From Methanolacinia petrolearia DSM 11571 (GTDB lineage Archaea > Halobacteriota > Methanomicrobia > Methanomicrobiales > Methanomicrobiaceae): a stretch of DNA of 64,000 nt. Below, in pieces: positions 32,905 to 42,383 of this stretch. Both the position numbers and the translations under genes were made by a program. Location: positions 496,001-560,000 of the forward strand of contig NC_014507.1 of NCBI RefSeq assembly GCF_000147875.1, read 5' to 3'. Each line of letters starts with the position of its first letter. The first letter of the stretch is position 1. The notes below the pieces were generated by a model. The model was not told the DNA's origin. It ran no database searches and was given only the letters and a program-made list of their open reading frames with translations.

Positions 32905-34920
32905 ATGGGCGTAAAAGAGGAGAATCACAGCGATAGCGTGAGCTGTGGGGAAATTTGCCACTGCGGTCACGACCACGGGCACAATCACGAACATGATCAC
33001 AGGCATGAAGAGCATGAATGCGGGAGTGCATGTGCATGCGGTCATGACCATGGTCACGATGGTGGCAATACAAAGGAATATGCTATACTCGCCGTAGGGG
33101 GAATTTTACTGGCTGCAGCTATAGCGGGAGAATATTTAGGATTATCAAATATTGCTGTCAGTTCTTTTGCCGTCCTTTCGGCGCTTTGCACCGGTATCCC
33201 TATTATCCTAAGTTCTGTAAGAGGGCTGCTGGGCGGGAGGCAGAATGTCTGTGAACTTGCCGGAATTGCGATAATTGCGGCAATCCTGATCGGTGAATAT
33301 GTCACTGCGGCAGAGGTCGGGTTCATCCTCTCCTTAGGCGAGATTGCCGAAGAATATGCATACGGCAAATCCAGGAGGGATATCGAGAAGATTGCGGCAC
33401 TGCATCCCGAACACGGTCTTGTGGAGAGGGGTGGGGATTTTGTCGAAGTGCCCGTCGATGAGATAGAGGTGGGTGACACCGTTTTGATCAGGCCGGGAGA
33501 TGTCGTTCCCTCTGACGGTATCGTTACAAGCGGTGCGACCTCGGTCGATGAATCCTGCCTTACCGGGGAGAGTGTTCCGGTGGAAAAAGCGACGGGCGAT
33601 CCCGTCTACTCGGGATCGATTAATATCGACGGTGCGGTGAGGATTGAGGTTACGAAGAGGAGCAGGGATTCGACTTACTCGAAGATAGTGGATTTCGTCC
33701 GCGAGGCGGAGAAGAGAAGGCCACCTACATATCCTTTCATAGAGAAGTTCGCCTCGATCTATACTCCTCTGACATTGGTCGTGACCGCCCTTACATGGAT
33801 CTTTACGGGGAGCATTGAGAGGGCGATCACGATACTGATCGTGGCATGTCCGTGCGCCCTGCTTCTTTCCACCCCGTCGGCGGTCATATCTGCGATCGGT
33901 GCCGGGGCCAGGAGGGGAATTCTGGTAAAGAGCGGTTTGTATCTTGAAGAGGCCGGAAAGATCGATTCGGTGATCTTCGACAAGACCGGGACGCTGACCT
34001 CCGGAAGGATGAGGGTGAAGACCACCAGGGCATTCGGGGGTTTTGACGAAGAGCTGATGATAAATCTTGCCGCGGCGGCCGAGTGCGGGTCCGGGCACCC
34101 TGTTGCCGCAGCTATATTGGATTTTGCCGCGGAAAAGGGGCTGAACGGCAACGGATGCCTGCAGGTCAAGAGCCTCCCCGGCCTCGGGGTAAAGGGTGAG
34201 TCGGATTCCGGTAACATCCTTGTGGGAAATATCAGGTTCATGGATGAGTCGGGAGTTTCGGTTCCTGCACCCGTTTCTGCCGAAATAGAGGAGCTTTCCG
34301 CTTCAGGAATTAGTCCTGTCCTGCTCTCGCTTGATAATGAGATCATAGGGCTGCTCGGGGTTGAAGACTCTGTCAGGGACGAGTCTCCTTCGGTTGTCCG
34401 CGACCTGAAAGAAAACGGCATAACGAATGTTTCGATCGTTTCGGGAGACCGGAAGGAGATTGCCGAGAGCGTGGCTGATAAGTGTGGCATCGAAAGAGAG
34501 AATGTATATTCCGGGATTGCCCCCGGTGAAAAGAGATCGATCGTGGATCGATTCCAGAAGGATGGAAAGAAGGTCTGCTTTGTCGGAGACGGGGTAAACG
34601 ACGCTCCTGCCCTTGCACAGGCAAATGCAGGCGTCGCGATCGGTTCGCGAAAGAACACCGTTGCGATTGAGACTTCTCATGTGGTTTTACTCGGGGAGGG
34701 TCTGGGACAGATCTTAAGCTTCATCCGTCTTGGCAGAAAGACGGTCCGGACTATAAAGATAAACGTCGCATTCGCCCTTTCGTTTACTTTCATACTGATG
34801 GCGATGGCATTTTTGGGTATAGTGCACCCTGCCGCGGGAGCGCTGGGCCACCAGGCGGCTGTTCTCCTGGTCCTCGCAAATTCGGCGCTGATACCTTTGG
34901 GAATGGACAGATGGAACTGA
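32905..34920 (+). CDS. Heavy-metal P1B-type ATPase with His/Cys-rich N terminus
   Basis: About 671 residues. The N terminus carries two CxCGHDHGH motifs and a run of His pairs (residues about 15-55) in place of an HMA domain. The core is typical: TM CPC in VACPCALLLSTPSAV, phosphorylation site DKTGTLT, the HP motif in SGHPVAAAI, and GDGVNDAPAL. CPC with STP suggests Zn/Cd/Pb export. The last helices read LGHQAAVLLVLANSAL, with His where ZntA has Asp, so specificity is uncertain. ATG at 32905 is preferred over TTG 32890. Confidence 0.9.
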   Translation: MGVKEENHSDSVSCGEICHCGHDHGHNHEHDHRHEEHECGSACACGHDHGHDGGNTKEYAILAVGGILLAAAIAGEYLGLSNIAVSSFAVLSALCTGIPIILSSVRGLLGGRQNVCELAGIAIIAAILIGEYVTAAEVGFILSLGEIAEEYAYGKSRRDIEKIAALHPEHGLVERGGDFVEVPVDEIEVGDTVLIRPGDVVPSDGIVTSGATSVDESCLTGESVPVEKATGDPVYSGSINIDGAVRIEVTKRSRDSTYSKIVDFVREAEKRRPPTYPFIEKFASIYTPLTLVVTALTWIFTGSIERAITILIVACPCALLLSTPSAVISAIGAGARRGILVKSGLYLEEAGKIDSVIFDKTGTLTSGRMRVKTTRAFGGFDEELMINLAAAAECGSGHPVAAAILDFAAEKGLNGNGCLQVKSLPGLGVKGESDSGNILVGNIRFMDESGVSVPAPVSAEIEELSASGISPVLLSLDNEIIGLLGVEDSVRDESPSVVRDLKENGITNVSIVSGDRKEIAESVADKCGIERENVYSGIAPGEKRSIVDRFQKDGKKVCFVGDGVNDAPALAQANAGVAIGSRKNTVAIETSHVVLLGEGLGQILSFIRLGRKTVRTIKINVAFALSFTFILMAMAFLGIVHPAAGALGHQAAVLLVLANSALIPLGMDRWN

Positions 34921-35010
34921 GATCAGGACTAGTGTGACATTACGACAGGGATATTCCGCCAACCCTGTACAATATTTATCGGATATTAACACCTGATAAT
35001 TCCTGAAGAT

Positions 35011-35337
35011 ATGACCAGGTATTTCCCCGGCGACGTCGTCCTTGCATCGATGAACCTGAGTGGTCCGGGAGGGAGAAAGATTCGTCCTGCTGTGGTTTTG
35101 GGGGAGTGCGAAAGAAATTCATTCCTTCTTTGTCCTGTCACCAGCCGGCAGCCCGACAGCGGTGACTTCCTCCCCCTTGGCCTCGATGATTTTGAGAAAG
35201 GCGGCCTTGATCTCTTTGACGAGAGTTATGTCCTCGTCTCCGAGGCGGGACCGGTTGACGGCAGGTACATCCTCGGGAAGAAAGGGAAGCTCGTCTCATC
35301 ACGATTTAAGGAGATCTCCGGGAGGGTGAGATTTTGA
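35011..35337 (+). CDS. PemK/MazF-like protein
   Basis: 108 residues with the toxin-fold landmarks PGDVVLASM, RPAVVLGE and LCPVTSRQ. No antitoxin gene is next to it; upstream is the P-type ATPase and downstream, overlapping as TTGA, a GNAT acetyltransferase. Archaeal solitary PemK-like proteins may not act as toxins. A TATA-like ATATTTATCGG is near 34970. Confidence 0.8.
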   Translation: MTRYFPGDVVLASMNLSGPGGRKIRPAVVLGECERNSFLLCPVTSRQPDSGDFLPLGLDDFEKGGLDLFDESYVLVSEAGPVDGRYILGKKGKLVSSRFKEISGRVRF

Positions 35338-35831
35338 CCCGTGACATAAACTTCCGGGAGGTCACCGAAGACGACCTCGAGGTTATGAACTCCCTCGTGA
35401 ACGATGAAGATATCGCGAGATTTCTCGACCTGATCCCTCCGGTGCCAATGTCGAAGACAATCGATTTCTGGGAGTTCGCCGTGAGCAGAGGGGCAATGTG
35501 GTGGGCGATTTTAATTGGAAATGATGTTATCGGGAGTGTCGGCGTTGTCCCGGAGGACCCGGACGGAAAGATGTCGCACGTCGGCGTCATGTTCGTATAT
35601 CTCCTGAAAGATCACCGGGGACTTGGTTACGGTGGCATTGCGATCGATCATGCACTTTTTATGGCCGATGTGTCGGGGCTGAAGAGGATCGAATGTCTCG
35701 CCGCGGAAGGGAACAGCCGTGCGATTGCACTGTACCTGGAAAAAGGGTTTCTTATTGAGGGAGTAAAGAAGGGTGCATTCTATGACGGCGAAAAATATTC
35801 TGATGTCATAATGATGGCGAAGATTTTGTGA
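35334..35831 (+). CDS. GNAT N-acetyltransferase
   Basis: 165 residues starting at TTG 35334, which overlaps the PemK-like stop; a GGGAGGGTGAG site lies upstream. The acetyl-CoA loop is KDHRGLGYGGIAIDHAL, with AAEGNSRAIALYLEKGFLIEG at the end. The substrate is unknown. Coupled translation with a MazF-like protein suggests linked roles, possibly modification of the same target. Confidence 0.88.
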   Translation: MTRDINFREVTEDDLEVMNSLVNDEDIARFLDLIPPVPMSKTIDFWEFAVSRGAMWWAILIGNDVIGSVGVVPEDPDGKMSHVGVMFVYLLKDHRGLGYGGIAIDHALFMADVSGLKRIECLAAEGNSRAIALYLEKGFLIEGVKKGAFYDGEKYSDVIMMAKIL

Positions 35832-35849
35832 TCATTAAGGTAGGGGGAT

Positions 35850-36205
35850 GATTTCCACCTCTCTTTAACCCTCCCCTCATGGCGATAGGTCGCAAAGGGG
35901 ATGGACAAGCATCCCTTTTCGCTCCTGAAACCTTTTCCCACCTAAATTATTGAAAAAGTTTTGTTCATTGATTAAAACTATCTTAATTTACTCTCTCCCG
36001 GCCGAGGCCACCCGAAAGGGTAGCGTCCAGGCCGGGTTATCGCGAGAGCGCAAAGCCCTGAGGTCAGGGCGTGTTCGCGAAGCGAACTTGCGCAAGGGTT
36101 GCCATTGGAAAAATCCTCCACTATGATATAGAAAGGGAGGGGGAGGGGTTTCCCCCTCCCTTCAACCCTCCCCCTGCCGTGGCGATAGGTCGCAAGGAGA
36201 TACAT
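35850..36205 (+). repeat. Structured intergenic repeat, family C copy 1
   Basis: Fills most of the 420-bp gap between two genes. The core hairpin (35997-36036) has CCCGGCC/GGCCGGG enclosing CCACCC-GAAA-GGGTAG, a GNRA-type tetraloop. Also present are GGGATG/CATCCC (about 35898-35917), GCCCTGAGGTCAGGGC, and TTCGC/GCGAA. A piece with GGCGATAGGTCGCAA occurs twice (about 35881 and 36180). The same element lies at 58089-58320 on the minus strand. No gene is seen here. Confidence 0.8.
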
Positions 36206-36251
36206 TCTTGAAGTTCCGGTTTGATAATTTTTTTAAATTGGTTTTCAATTT

Positions 36252-37874
36252 TCAAATCGCTTCGATCTTCCTGAACCTGAATATAATCCTCCAGTCCTGC
36301 TGTTCGCGAAGCGTGATCTCGTTCATCTCGTCGAGAAGCGAACACAATTCATTCATGGTCGATACATGCTTCATTTCATTTCTTATGGCAGTAAGGTGGC
36401 GGACGATATGTACGTAGCGTTCCGAGTTCCTGAGATATTCTCTCTGGACCCTGACTGCTGCTATCGCGGAACCTACAGCCGGAAGCGTTATCGTCAGGTA
36501 AGCTAGAAGATGTGAAACCGTGATGTCCGTATGGATCTCCCAGTGCCCGATTCCTGTAGCATGAATTATTGCAAGAATCAGAACAATGACAAAGATCAGT
36601 TCTCCGGTCACTGCCAGGAGGCTGTATCTTTGTTTCGACCTTTTGCTCTCCCTTTCATAATAAGCGAGACTGTTATTGATCCATGCCGCTTTGAGAAATT
36701 TCTTCATCGGTTCAAAAGGGATGTTCAGGCGGCAGTAGGCAGTTGGCCTGAGAGATACTATCGACATAAACGCCATGACCATCCAGTCGTTGGGCCTGTT
36801 TGCAAGGCTCATATGCGGAGGAGTGTCGGGGCTTTTACAGGTGACACATACTATTGAAATGAAAAATGCAGCTCTGATTCTTTCGGCAAGGAAGTTGTAG
36901 TCGATCCATTTCCTGTGATAATCGCCGTATCTTGAGGCGGTCATAAGCCCGATGATGAGAGCGATCTCGGCAACCTCGAGCCAGACGAGTTCAGGAAAGT
37001 CAGTGAAGAAAAGTGTCTGCATTGTTATCGTGAGAACGGCAAGAGCGGCAAGAACAGATACAAGGGTTCCTGTGGAGGTGTAGTTCCGCCTGTATTTCCG
37101 TGCAAGAATCTTTGCCCTTGTATAATTAGGGATAAGTGATGCATAGATATCCTTCAGGATGTCACTGGGGAGCCCGGCCTGATCCGACTCGTTTTCAAGC
37201 AGGTTGATATACTGCCTTTGTTTTGCCAGAAATGTTCTGTCATTGATTTTTTCCATATTATATGTATTCAGGTTTGTATAGGATTCGAATATCCTGTCGT
37301 CGTGATAAAGCCTGTAGCTGTGTCCCGAGTACTGGTTTATTGCCACAATAGTTCTGCCGTACCTTTTTGCAAGGCTGAAAATGCTGCCCTTTCTGTATTT
37401 TTCCGCTCCCGGTTCCCATTCCCCTACGAGCAGAACAAGGGACGAATTATCTATGACAGAATCATAGACCGGATCATATCCGGGAGTGGATTCATCCCTG
37501 TTTACTACACTTAGTTTATATTTCACAGGTCCCTCGAAGAGCCTGTATGGGAGCGAGAGTTCTCCTGGAAGGTTCAGGAGTTCGACCTCAGGATTTCTCA
37601 GCCTGTTCCATACAGGGTCCGCAAGCAGTGATTCGAGGAGGACGTGTTCTCCCCCGGGATGATAAGGAAGAACGAATTTATATATATGCGGAGTGCTGGA
37701 AAGGATCTTTTCAAGGGATAATATGGTCTCTTTAATCCCCCTGTTGACATTTTGAGCTTCGAACTCATCCTCTGTCACGATAAGGCCTATGCTGACAGTT
37801 ATGGAAAGCGGCCCCGGAATGACAGGTGGGTTTTCCTCATCTTTGTAATGTTCTTTAGGCTGACGCAGTTTCAT
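36252..37874 (-). CDS. SLOG-like sensor fused to four-TM SLATT-like domain
   Basis: 540 residues. The N-terminal domain (about 25-215) looks like a Rossmannoid nucleotide-binding fold of the SLOG/LOG/TIR-like kind: ITVSIGLIVTEDEF, then SSLVLLVGEWEPG and GRTIVAINQYSG. The C-terminal half has TM helices at about 269-291, 297-315, 418-440 and 455-475, with SRYGDYHRKWIDYNFLAERI after the first pair, as in SLATT (DUF4231) proteins. SLATT proteins are proposed membrane effectors of nucleotide-signal defence systems. No nucleotidyltransferase gene is adjacent. Domain names rest on pattern recognition only. Confidence 0.6.
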   Translation of the reverse strand: MKLRQPKEHYKDEENPPVIPGPLSITVSIGLIVTEDEFEAQNVNRGIKETILSLEKILSSTPHIYKFVLPYHPGGEHVLLESLLADPVWNRLRNPEVELLNLPGELSLPYRLFEGPVKYKLSVVNRDESTPGYDPVYDSVIDNSSLVLLVGEWEPGAEKYRKGSIFSLAKRYGRTIVAINQYSGHSYRLYHDDRIFESYTNLNTYNMEKINDRTFLAKQRQYINLLENESDQAGLPSDILKDIYASLIPNYTRAKILARKYRRNYTSTGTLVSVLAALAVLTITMQTLFFTDFPELVWLEVAEIALIIGLMTASRYGDYHRKWIDYNFLAERIRAAFFISIVCVTCKSPDTPPHMSLANRPNDWMVMAFMSIVSLRPTAYCRLNIPFEPMKKFLKAAWINNSLAYYERESKRSKQRYSLLAVTGELIFVIVLILAIIHATGIGHWEIHTDITVSHLLAYLTITLPAVGSAIAAVRVQREYLRNSERYVHIVRHLTAIRNEMKHVSTMNELCSLLDEMNEITLREQQDWRIIFRFRKIEAI

Positions 37875-38034
37875 TATCCCGATCCTTTTACACCGTGGGG
37901 TCCGGAGATTGCCCGGTATGTTGAATTATAACCGGTGTTTTCTTAAATAGTTATAGTTCCGTAAAAAGTGAGGGCGGGAAATTTCTCCGTGAAACGGTCA
38001 TGAATTCCAGTTTCATGTTATCTTCTTGAAAAAC

Positions 38035-38718
38035 TCAGATAATTATATCGACAGAACCTTCCGCAGAAATCTGATTTGACAGCGGGTCGTCATATTTGGA
38101 TAGGAACCATATGACTTTTGCTGATTTGCCTTTTTCAAGCACGGAATCGTATTTGTCTCCCGTATCCAGTTTTCTTGAGAATTCGAGAGTCTGGAATGCA
38201 GCTTTCTCGGTTCCTGCAGATTCTTCGATATTGAATTCTCCTCCGAGTACGGTGTCGGACCTCATTGGCCCGGATGCAGTGGGGGAGTACATATCGTATA
38301 TGTATAAAGATCCCCCTGTTCCAATGTTCCCTCCTAAAATTATATCGGCATTCTTCATCATGGCAACAGGGTTAAATCCGACCGAAACATAACCGGATGT
38401 CTTTCCTTTAATGCCCATGTAGAGAGTTTCGTTATCCGATGTCCAGTATATATAGAAGAGATCCCTGAATCCGGTAACATTATTTTCGTATTCACCCTCT
38501 TCGATTATGCCGTCGGCCTTCCAGCGTGTAACATTATCTTCCGGGGATTCCGTAACTTCAGGTGTAAGCGATGTGGTTTCGGTGGGGGAAAAAGTCTGTG
38601 TCGTGGTTGTTTCCTCCGGCATTATACAGATCACTTCCAGGGAATCGTCTTCCGTTGTACATCCTGATGCCAGTATTAAGATTGCAAATACCGCAATCAT
38701 GAGTATCTTTCTCTTCAT
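38035..38718 (-). CDS. DOMON-domain lipoprotein
   Basis: 227 residues with lipobox LASGC at about residue 20, a Thr/Ser/Pro-rich linker (residues 37-60), then a beta-sandwich of DOMON type: WKADGIIEEGEY, FYIYWTSDNETLYMGIKGKT, GYVSVGFNPVAMMKNADIIL and TLEFSRKLDTGDKYD. DOMON domains bind haem or sugars on the outer face of the membrane. A Met-Met pair in the MMKNAD segment could be a haem ligand. Single gene. Confidence 0.8.
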   Translation of the reverse strand: MKRKILMIAVFAILILASGCTTEDDSLEVICIMPEETTTTQTFSPTETTSLTPEVTESPEDNVTRWKADGIIEEGEYENNVTGFRDLFYIYWTSDNETLYMGIKGKTSGYVSVGFNPVAMMKNADIILGGNIGTGGSLYIYDMYSPTASGPMRSDTVLGGEFNIEESAGTEKAAFQTLEFSRKLDTGDKYDSVLEKGKSAKVIWFLSKYDDPLSNQISAEGSVDIII

Positions 38719-39189
38719 AATTTTGTATTCTCACGTACCGGATCTTTAATTATTATTTTGTACTTTAATTATGGCATATTTCATACTTCCTATTACCCGG
38801 ACAGAACAGTAAAATATCTTTTATAATTAGTTTTTTGGACCCGTCGGCCGTAGTGAGAAAGATGATATAACGGGATCAGGCAAAGAAATGATTTTGTTGT
38901 GAAGATGCCGGGACTAATTATTATGAGTTGAGTGCATGTGCCCCGGTCATCGGTGTATTTATAAACCGAAGAAATGGATGAAAAGTTAGTCACGGGAACC
39001 TCTGCCTGAAGTTAATTTTCAGTCGGACATAATAAAAAAAAGGGTAAATATTTGGATAACTATTTCTACTTTTTTTGAAATCGGTTCTAAAAAAACTGCA
39101 ACATTCCCAAGTTATATATTGATAATAACTTCACACGCCTCTTGAGAGTTGATCCGAATATAACGGATCACTCAATTGAGGGATTTAAT
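38719..39189. promoter_or_regulatory. Intergenic region with promoter of the chemoreceptor gene
   Basis: 470 bp without a convincing gene. The plus-strand TATA box GTTATATATT is at 39111-39120, and a GAGGGAT ribosome binding site at 39178-39184, 5 nt before the ATG at 39190. Nothing else recognised. Confidence 0.5.
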
Positions 39190-41436
39190 ATGGCAATGGA
39201 TTATTTAGAGAAGAAAATAACTGAATATATCAATGGAAACAGGGGGGTTTCAATTGATGAAAGTTCTGCCGGAGAAGAATATTCAGAAATATGTTCGCTC
39301 GTGAACAGGCTGATGAAGGGGATGAAAGATGCCGAGGATAGAGCCGAATATTATTACGAATCCATCCTTCGCACACCAACTTCTTCTTTTATCATGGATG
39401 GCAGTCTCAATATTGTCATCGTAAATGATGACTTCGTCGAACTAACGGGGTACAGCAGGGAAAAGCTGACATCATTCTGTCTGGATGATTTTTACAGGGA
39501 ATTCAGTCTTCAAAAGATCAGCGGAGAAGGATCGAAGTATGCCCTGGAAAAGAAAAGAAGAGCTAGCGGCTTATTCCATATGACCTTTAAGGGCGACAGG
39601 AGAATCATACAGATCGCAATTGATCCGGAGTTTGACAAAAACGGCAAACCGCTTGAGGTCATTGTTACGTTGAACGATGTTACGGATATCGAAAACCAGA
39701 GGGCATGGTATGAATCCATACTTGATGCGGTTCCGTATCCGATTCATGTTACTGACAATGACATGAAATGGACTTTCCTGAACAAGGCCTTCGAAGCACT
39801 CCTGATCGAGAACAATGAGATAAAGGACAGGGAGTCTTCATATGGAATGCCCTGCAGTACTGCGAATGCAAATATCTGCAATACTGAAAACTGCGGTATC
39901 CGTCAACTGAGAACCACGGGACAGAATGAGACTTTTTTCGACTGGCACGGGACGGAATGCAAGCAGACAACTGCACCGGTTCTTGACGCAGATGGAAATA
40001 CCATGGGTTATGTCGAGACGGTCCAGGATCTTACAGACATAATCAGGCCTCAAAGGTACCTTGAGCAGGAACTTGCAAATGTTGCTGCCGATCTTGAATG
40101 TATTGCTTCAGGAAGACCGGAGGATCTAAAATTGAAAGTCGGTGAAGCCGATGAGAAGACAATGGAGATCAGGGAAAAATTCCTTGAAGTTACAGCTTCC
40201 GTAAGTTCTGTCAATGATACCGTTCGGAGACTTACAGATGACATAATGAATCTTGTTGGTGCCGGAGAAGAGGGGAAGCTTGAATTCAGGGCCGATGTGT
40301 CGAAATATGAAGGTGCATATCGTGAAATCGTCGAAAACATGAACAACCTGCTTGAAGCGGTTGCATTGCCGTTGAAAGAGGGAATGAGAGTATGCAGCCT
40401 ATATTCGAATGCGGATTTCACTGCAAGATTTTCAGACAACGTATATGTATCGGGAGATTTCCTTGAATTCAGGACAGCAGTAGATAATATCGGCGTTTCG
40501 GTTTCCGAACTGGTCTCCGCAAGCGTAGAAGTAACGAAGATGATCGTCTCGAATTCAAATGAGGTCAGCAAGGGTGCCGATGAAGTTGCAAAGGCTGCGG
40601 AAGGTGTTGCGGGAACCAGCCAGAAAACCGCAGAACAGACGAAAGAACTCCTCAGGAACATTGAGAATGTAAATCGCCAGATTGCCGATCTGTCGGCATC
40701 AAATGAAGAGATTGCAAGTACGTCCCAGGAAGTTTTCAATGCTACAAACGATGTTGTGGTTATTGGCAAAGAGGCGAATAGTCTTGGAATAGATGCAAAC
40801 AACAAGATGAACAACGTAAAGGCAATTGCCGAGGCAAGTGTCGGTGAGATTCAGGATCTGACGGAAAAAGTCAAAGAAGTCAGCAAGGTTGTAAAACTCA
40901 TAAACGATATTGCAGGGCAGATCAATCTTCTTGCACTCAATGCCGCAATAGAGGCGGCACGTGCAGGCGAACACGGCCGGGGTTTTGCAGTAGTGGCAGG
41001 TGAAGTTAAAAACCTTGCAGGTGAGGCAAGGGCTGCAACAGATTCCATAGAAAATGTCGTTTCGATGGTCCAGTCCAGCAGTGAAAAGACTGCAAATGCA
41101 ATTACTGCGGCGAACGATGAGATAGTCGAGGGTGTTGAAAGCGTCAACAAGGCAATTGAGGCCCTAAATACGATTATCAAAAATGCCGAGCAGGTCTCGA
41201 ACGATATCGGTGAGATTACGAAGGCTATTGAAGATCAGGCAAACATCTCCAACAACATCGTAAGGGAGATGGATTCAGGCACGGAGCAGACAAAGGATGT
41301 CCAGAGAGATGCGGAAGAGCTTGCAGCACTTGCAGAAGAAGCGAGTGCATCAATCGAGGAGATCGGGAGTGCCATGCATGAGGTGAACTCCTATGTGCAG
41401 AAGCTTGAATCGGCTAATTCAAGGTTCAAATACTAG
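39190..41436 (+). CDS. Cytoplasmic methyl-accepting chemotaxis protein with two PAS domains
   Basis: 748 residues, no TM helix. Two PAS domains are visible ([20 protein letters not shown] and [20 protein letters not shown]); the second is rich in Cys ([17 protein letters not shown]), which might bind haem or a cluster. A HAMP-like helical region follows, then the MCP signalling tip [20 protein letters not shown] with [18 protein letters not shown]. The longer TTG start at 39142 lacks a ribosome binding site; the ATG at 39190 has one. CheW is encoded next. It is probably a soluble redox or ligand sensor. Confidence 0.93.
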   Translation: MAMDYLEKKITEYINGNRGVSIDESSAGEEYSEICSLVNRLMKGMKDAEDRAEYYYESILRTPTSSFIMDGSLNIVIVNDDFVELTGYSREKLTSFCLDDFYREFSLQKISGEGSKYALEKKRRASGLFHMTFKGDRRIIQIAIDPEFDKNGKPLEVIVTLNDVTDIENQRAWYESILDAVPYPIHVTDNDMKWTFLNKAFEALLIENNEIKDRESSYGMPCSTANANICNTENCGIRQLRTTGQNETFFDWHGTECKQTTAPVLDADGNTMGYVETVQDLTDIIRPQRYLEQELANVAADLECIASGRPEDLKLKVGEADEKTMEIREKFLEVTASVSSVNDTVRRLTDDIMNLVGAGEEGKLEFRADVSKYEGAYREIVENMNNLLEAVALPLKEGMRVCSLYSNADFTARFSDNVYVSGDFLEFRTAVDNIGVSVSELVSASVEVTKMIVSNSNEVSKGADEVAKAAEGVAGTSQKTAEQTKELLRNIENVNRQIADLSASNEEIASTSQEVFNATNDVVVIGKEANSLGIDANNKMNNVKAIAEASVGEIQDLTEKVKEVSKVVKLINDIAGQINLLALNAAIEAARAGEHGRGFAVVAGEVKNLAGEARAATDSIENVVSMVQSSSEKTANAITAANDEIVEGVESVNKAIEALNTIIKNAEQVSNDIGEITKAIEDQANISNNIVREMDSGTEQTKDVQRDAEELAALAEEASASIEEIGSAMHEVNSYVQKLESANSRFKY

Positions 41437-41448
41437 GGGGAGATAATC

Positions 41449-41916
41449 ATGTCTGCATTTAAGGATGTAGTCCAGTTTGAGATATCCGGCGTCCAGTATG
41501 CCCTTGATATCCAGATTGCACGTGAAATAGTTGAGATGATTCCGATAACTCCCGTCCCGAGGGCTCCTGATCATATTGCAGGAATCATAAACCTGAGGGG
41601 AGAGATTACAAACATTCTCAACCTCAACCAGCTCATGGGTCTTTCCGCATCAGGCACGGCTGAAAACGGAAAGATCATAGTTCTCGTTCCCGAGGCCGCA
41701 AACGGTTCGAATTTAGGACTCATCGTCGACGACGTCCGGAGCGTTCTTCAGGTCTCCGAAGAAGACATCGACATGATGGACGGGTCCGTTTCAAAGGAAG
41801 CATATGTAAAAGGGATAATTAAATCAGGCCGGGATAATTCGGGAAACAAGGCGCTGATTATCTGGATAGATATCTCAAAGATACTGTCTGATATTCTGAC
41901 TGATAAAAATAATTGA
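41449..41916 (+). CDS. cheW: Chemotaxis adaptor protein CheW
   Basis: 155 residues: FEISGVQYALDIQIAREIVE, TPVPRAPDHIAGIINLRGEI and LGLIVDDVRSVLQV are standard CheW. AGGGGGAGAT precedes the ATG, 12 bp after the receptor gene. It links the receptor to CheA, which is not in the window. Confidence 0.95.
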   Translation: MSAFKDVVQFEISGVQYALDIQIAREIVEMIPITPVPRAPDHIAGIINLRGEITNILNLNQLMGLSASGTAENGKIIVLVPEAANGSNLGLIVDDVRSVLQVSEEDIDMMDGSVSKEAYVKGIIKSGRDNSGNKALIIWIDISKILSDILTDKNN

Positions 41917-41997
41917 AGAGTCGGAGATAAAAATTCCGGCTACTTTTAGTCAGAATCATTTTCTTTCTTACATGAAAATCTGGATCAGAATTTAATT

Positions 41998-42224
41998 CCC
42001 TTGTCCTGATTCCAACAAACTTTTTGGCCCTTTGTTGTTTCATGTCTTTCTCCGGCAACCCCGGCACCAGCGGCCAGACCGCCGGACGGCCCCTGCCCAG
42101 GGGCCTTGCCTTAAGATAATCTTCCAACGGCACGCTCAGGGGACCGACAGGGGTCCCCTGAGCTGTTTATTTGCTTTTGTTTAGAAATCCGGATTGAGAA
42201 CCTTTAGATCCCTTGTCCTGATTC
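41998..42224. repeat. 15-bp direct repeat flanking module A copy 4
   Basis: CCCTTGTCCTGATTC occurs at 41998-42012 and 42210-42224, on either side of the structured repeat. Similarity extends a few bases on both sides (ATTCCC/GATCCC, CCAACAAACTTTT/AAACAGGTTTT). This could be a target duplication made when the element moved in, or part of the element. Confidence 0.6.
42054..42168 (+). repeat. Structured intergenic repeat, module A (copy 4)
   Basis: Same order as copies 1 and 2: GGCAACCCCGGCACC, stem 1, GGCCCCTG/CAGGGGCC, CTTGCC, then the terminal stem at 42135-42162 with arms CTCAGGGGACC and GGTCCCCTGAG. Copy 2 has T and A where this copy has C and G in that stem, a compensatory change. No module B. 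Confidence 0.85.
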
Positions 42225-42383
42225 AAACAGGTTTTGTAGATTTTATTGGTTTTTGTGTAATGGAATCGCCCATCATGGGGGTTTTACATGAAACAGTCCG
42301 TGAAACCTCTGTTTCATAAACATTTTTGACCGGATTAGTCTGAAGACAACTAAGACTTCAGCTTGAATTTACCTTAGACCTGT

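Noticed and set aside
33334-34658. Long minus-strand frames opposite the P-type ATPase
   Set aside because: Composition typical of antisense shadows (Pro/Ser/Arg rich) and the plus strand carries every ATPase motif.
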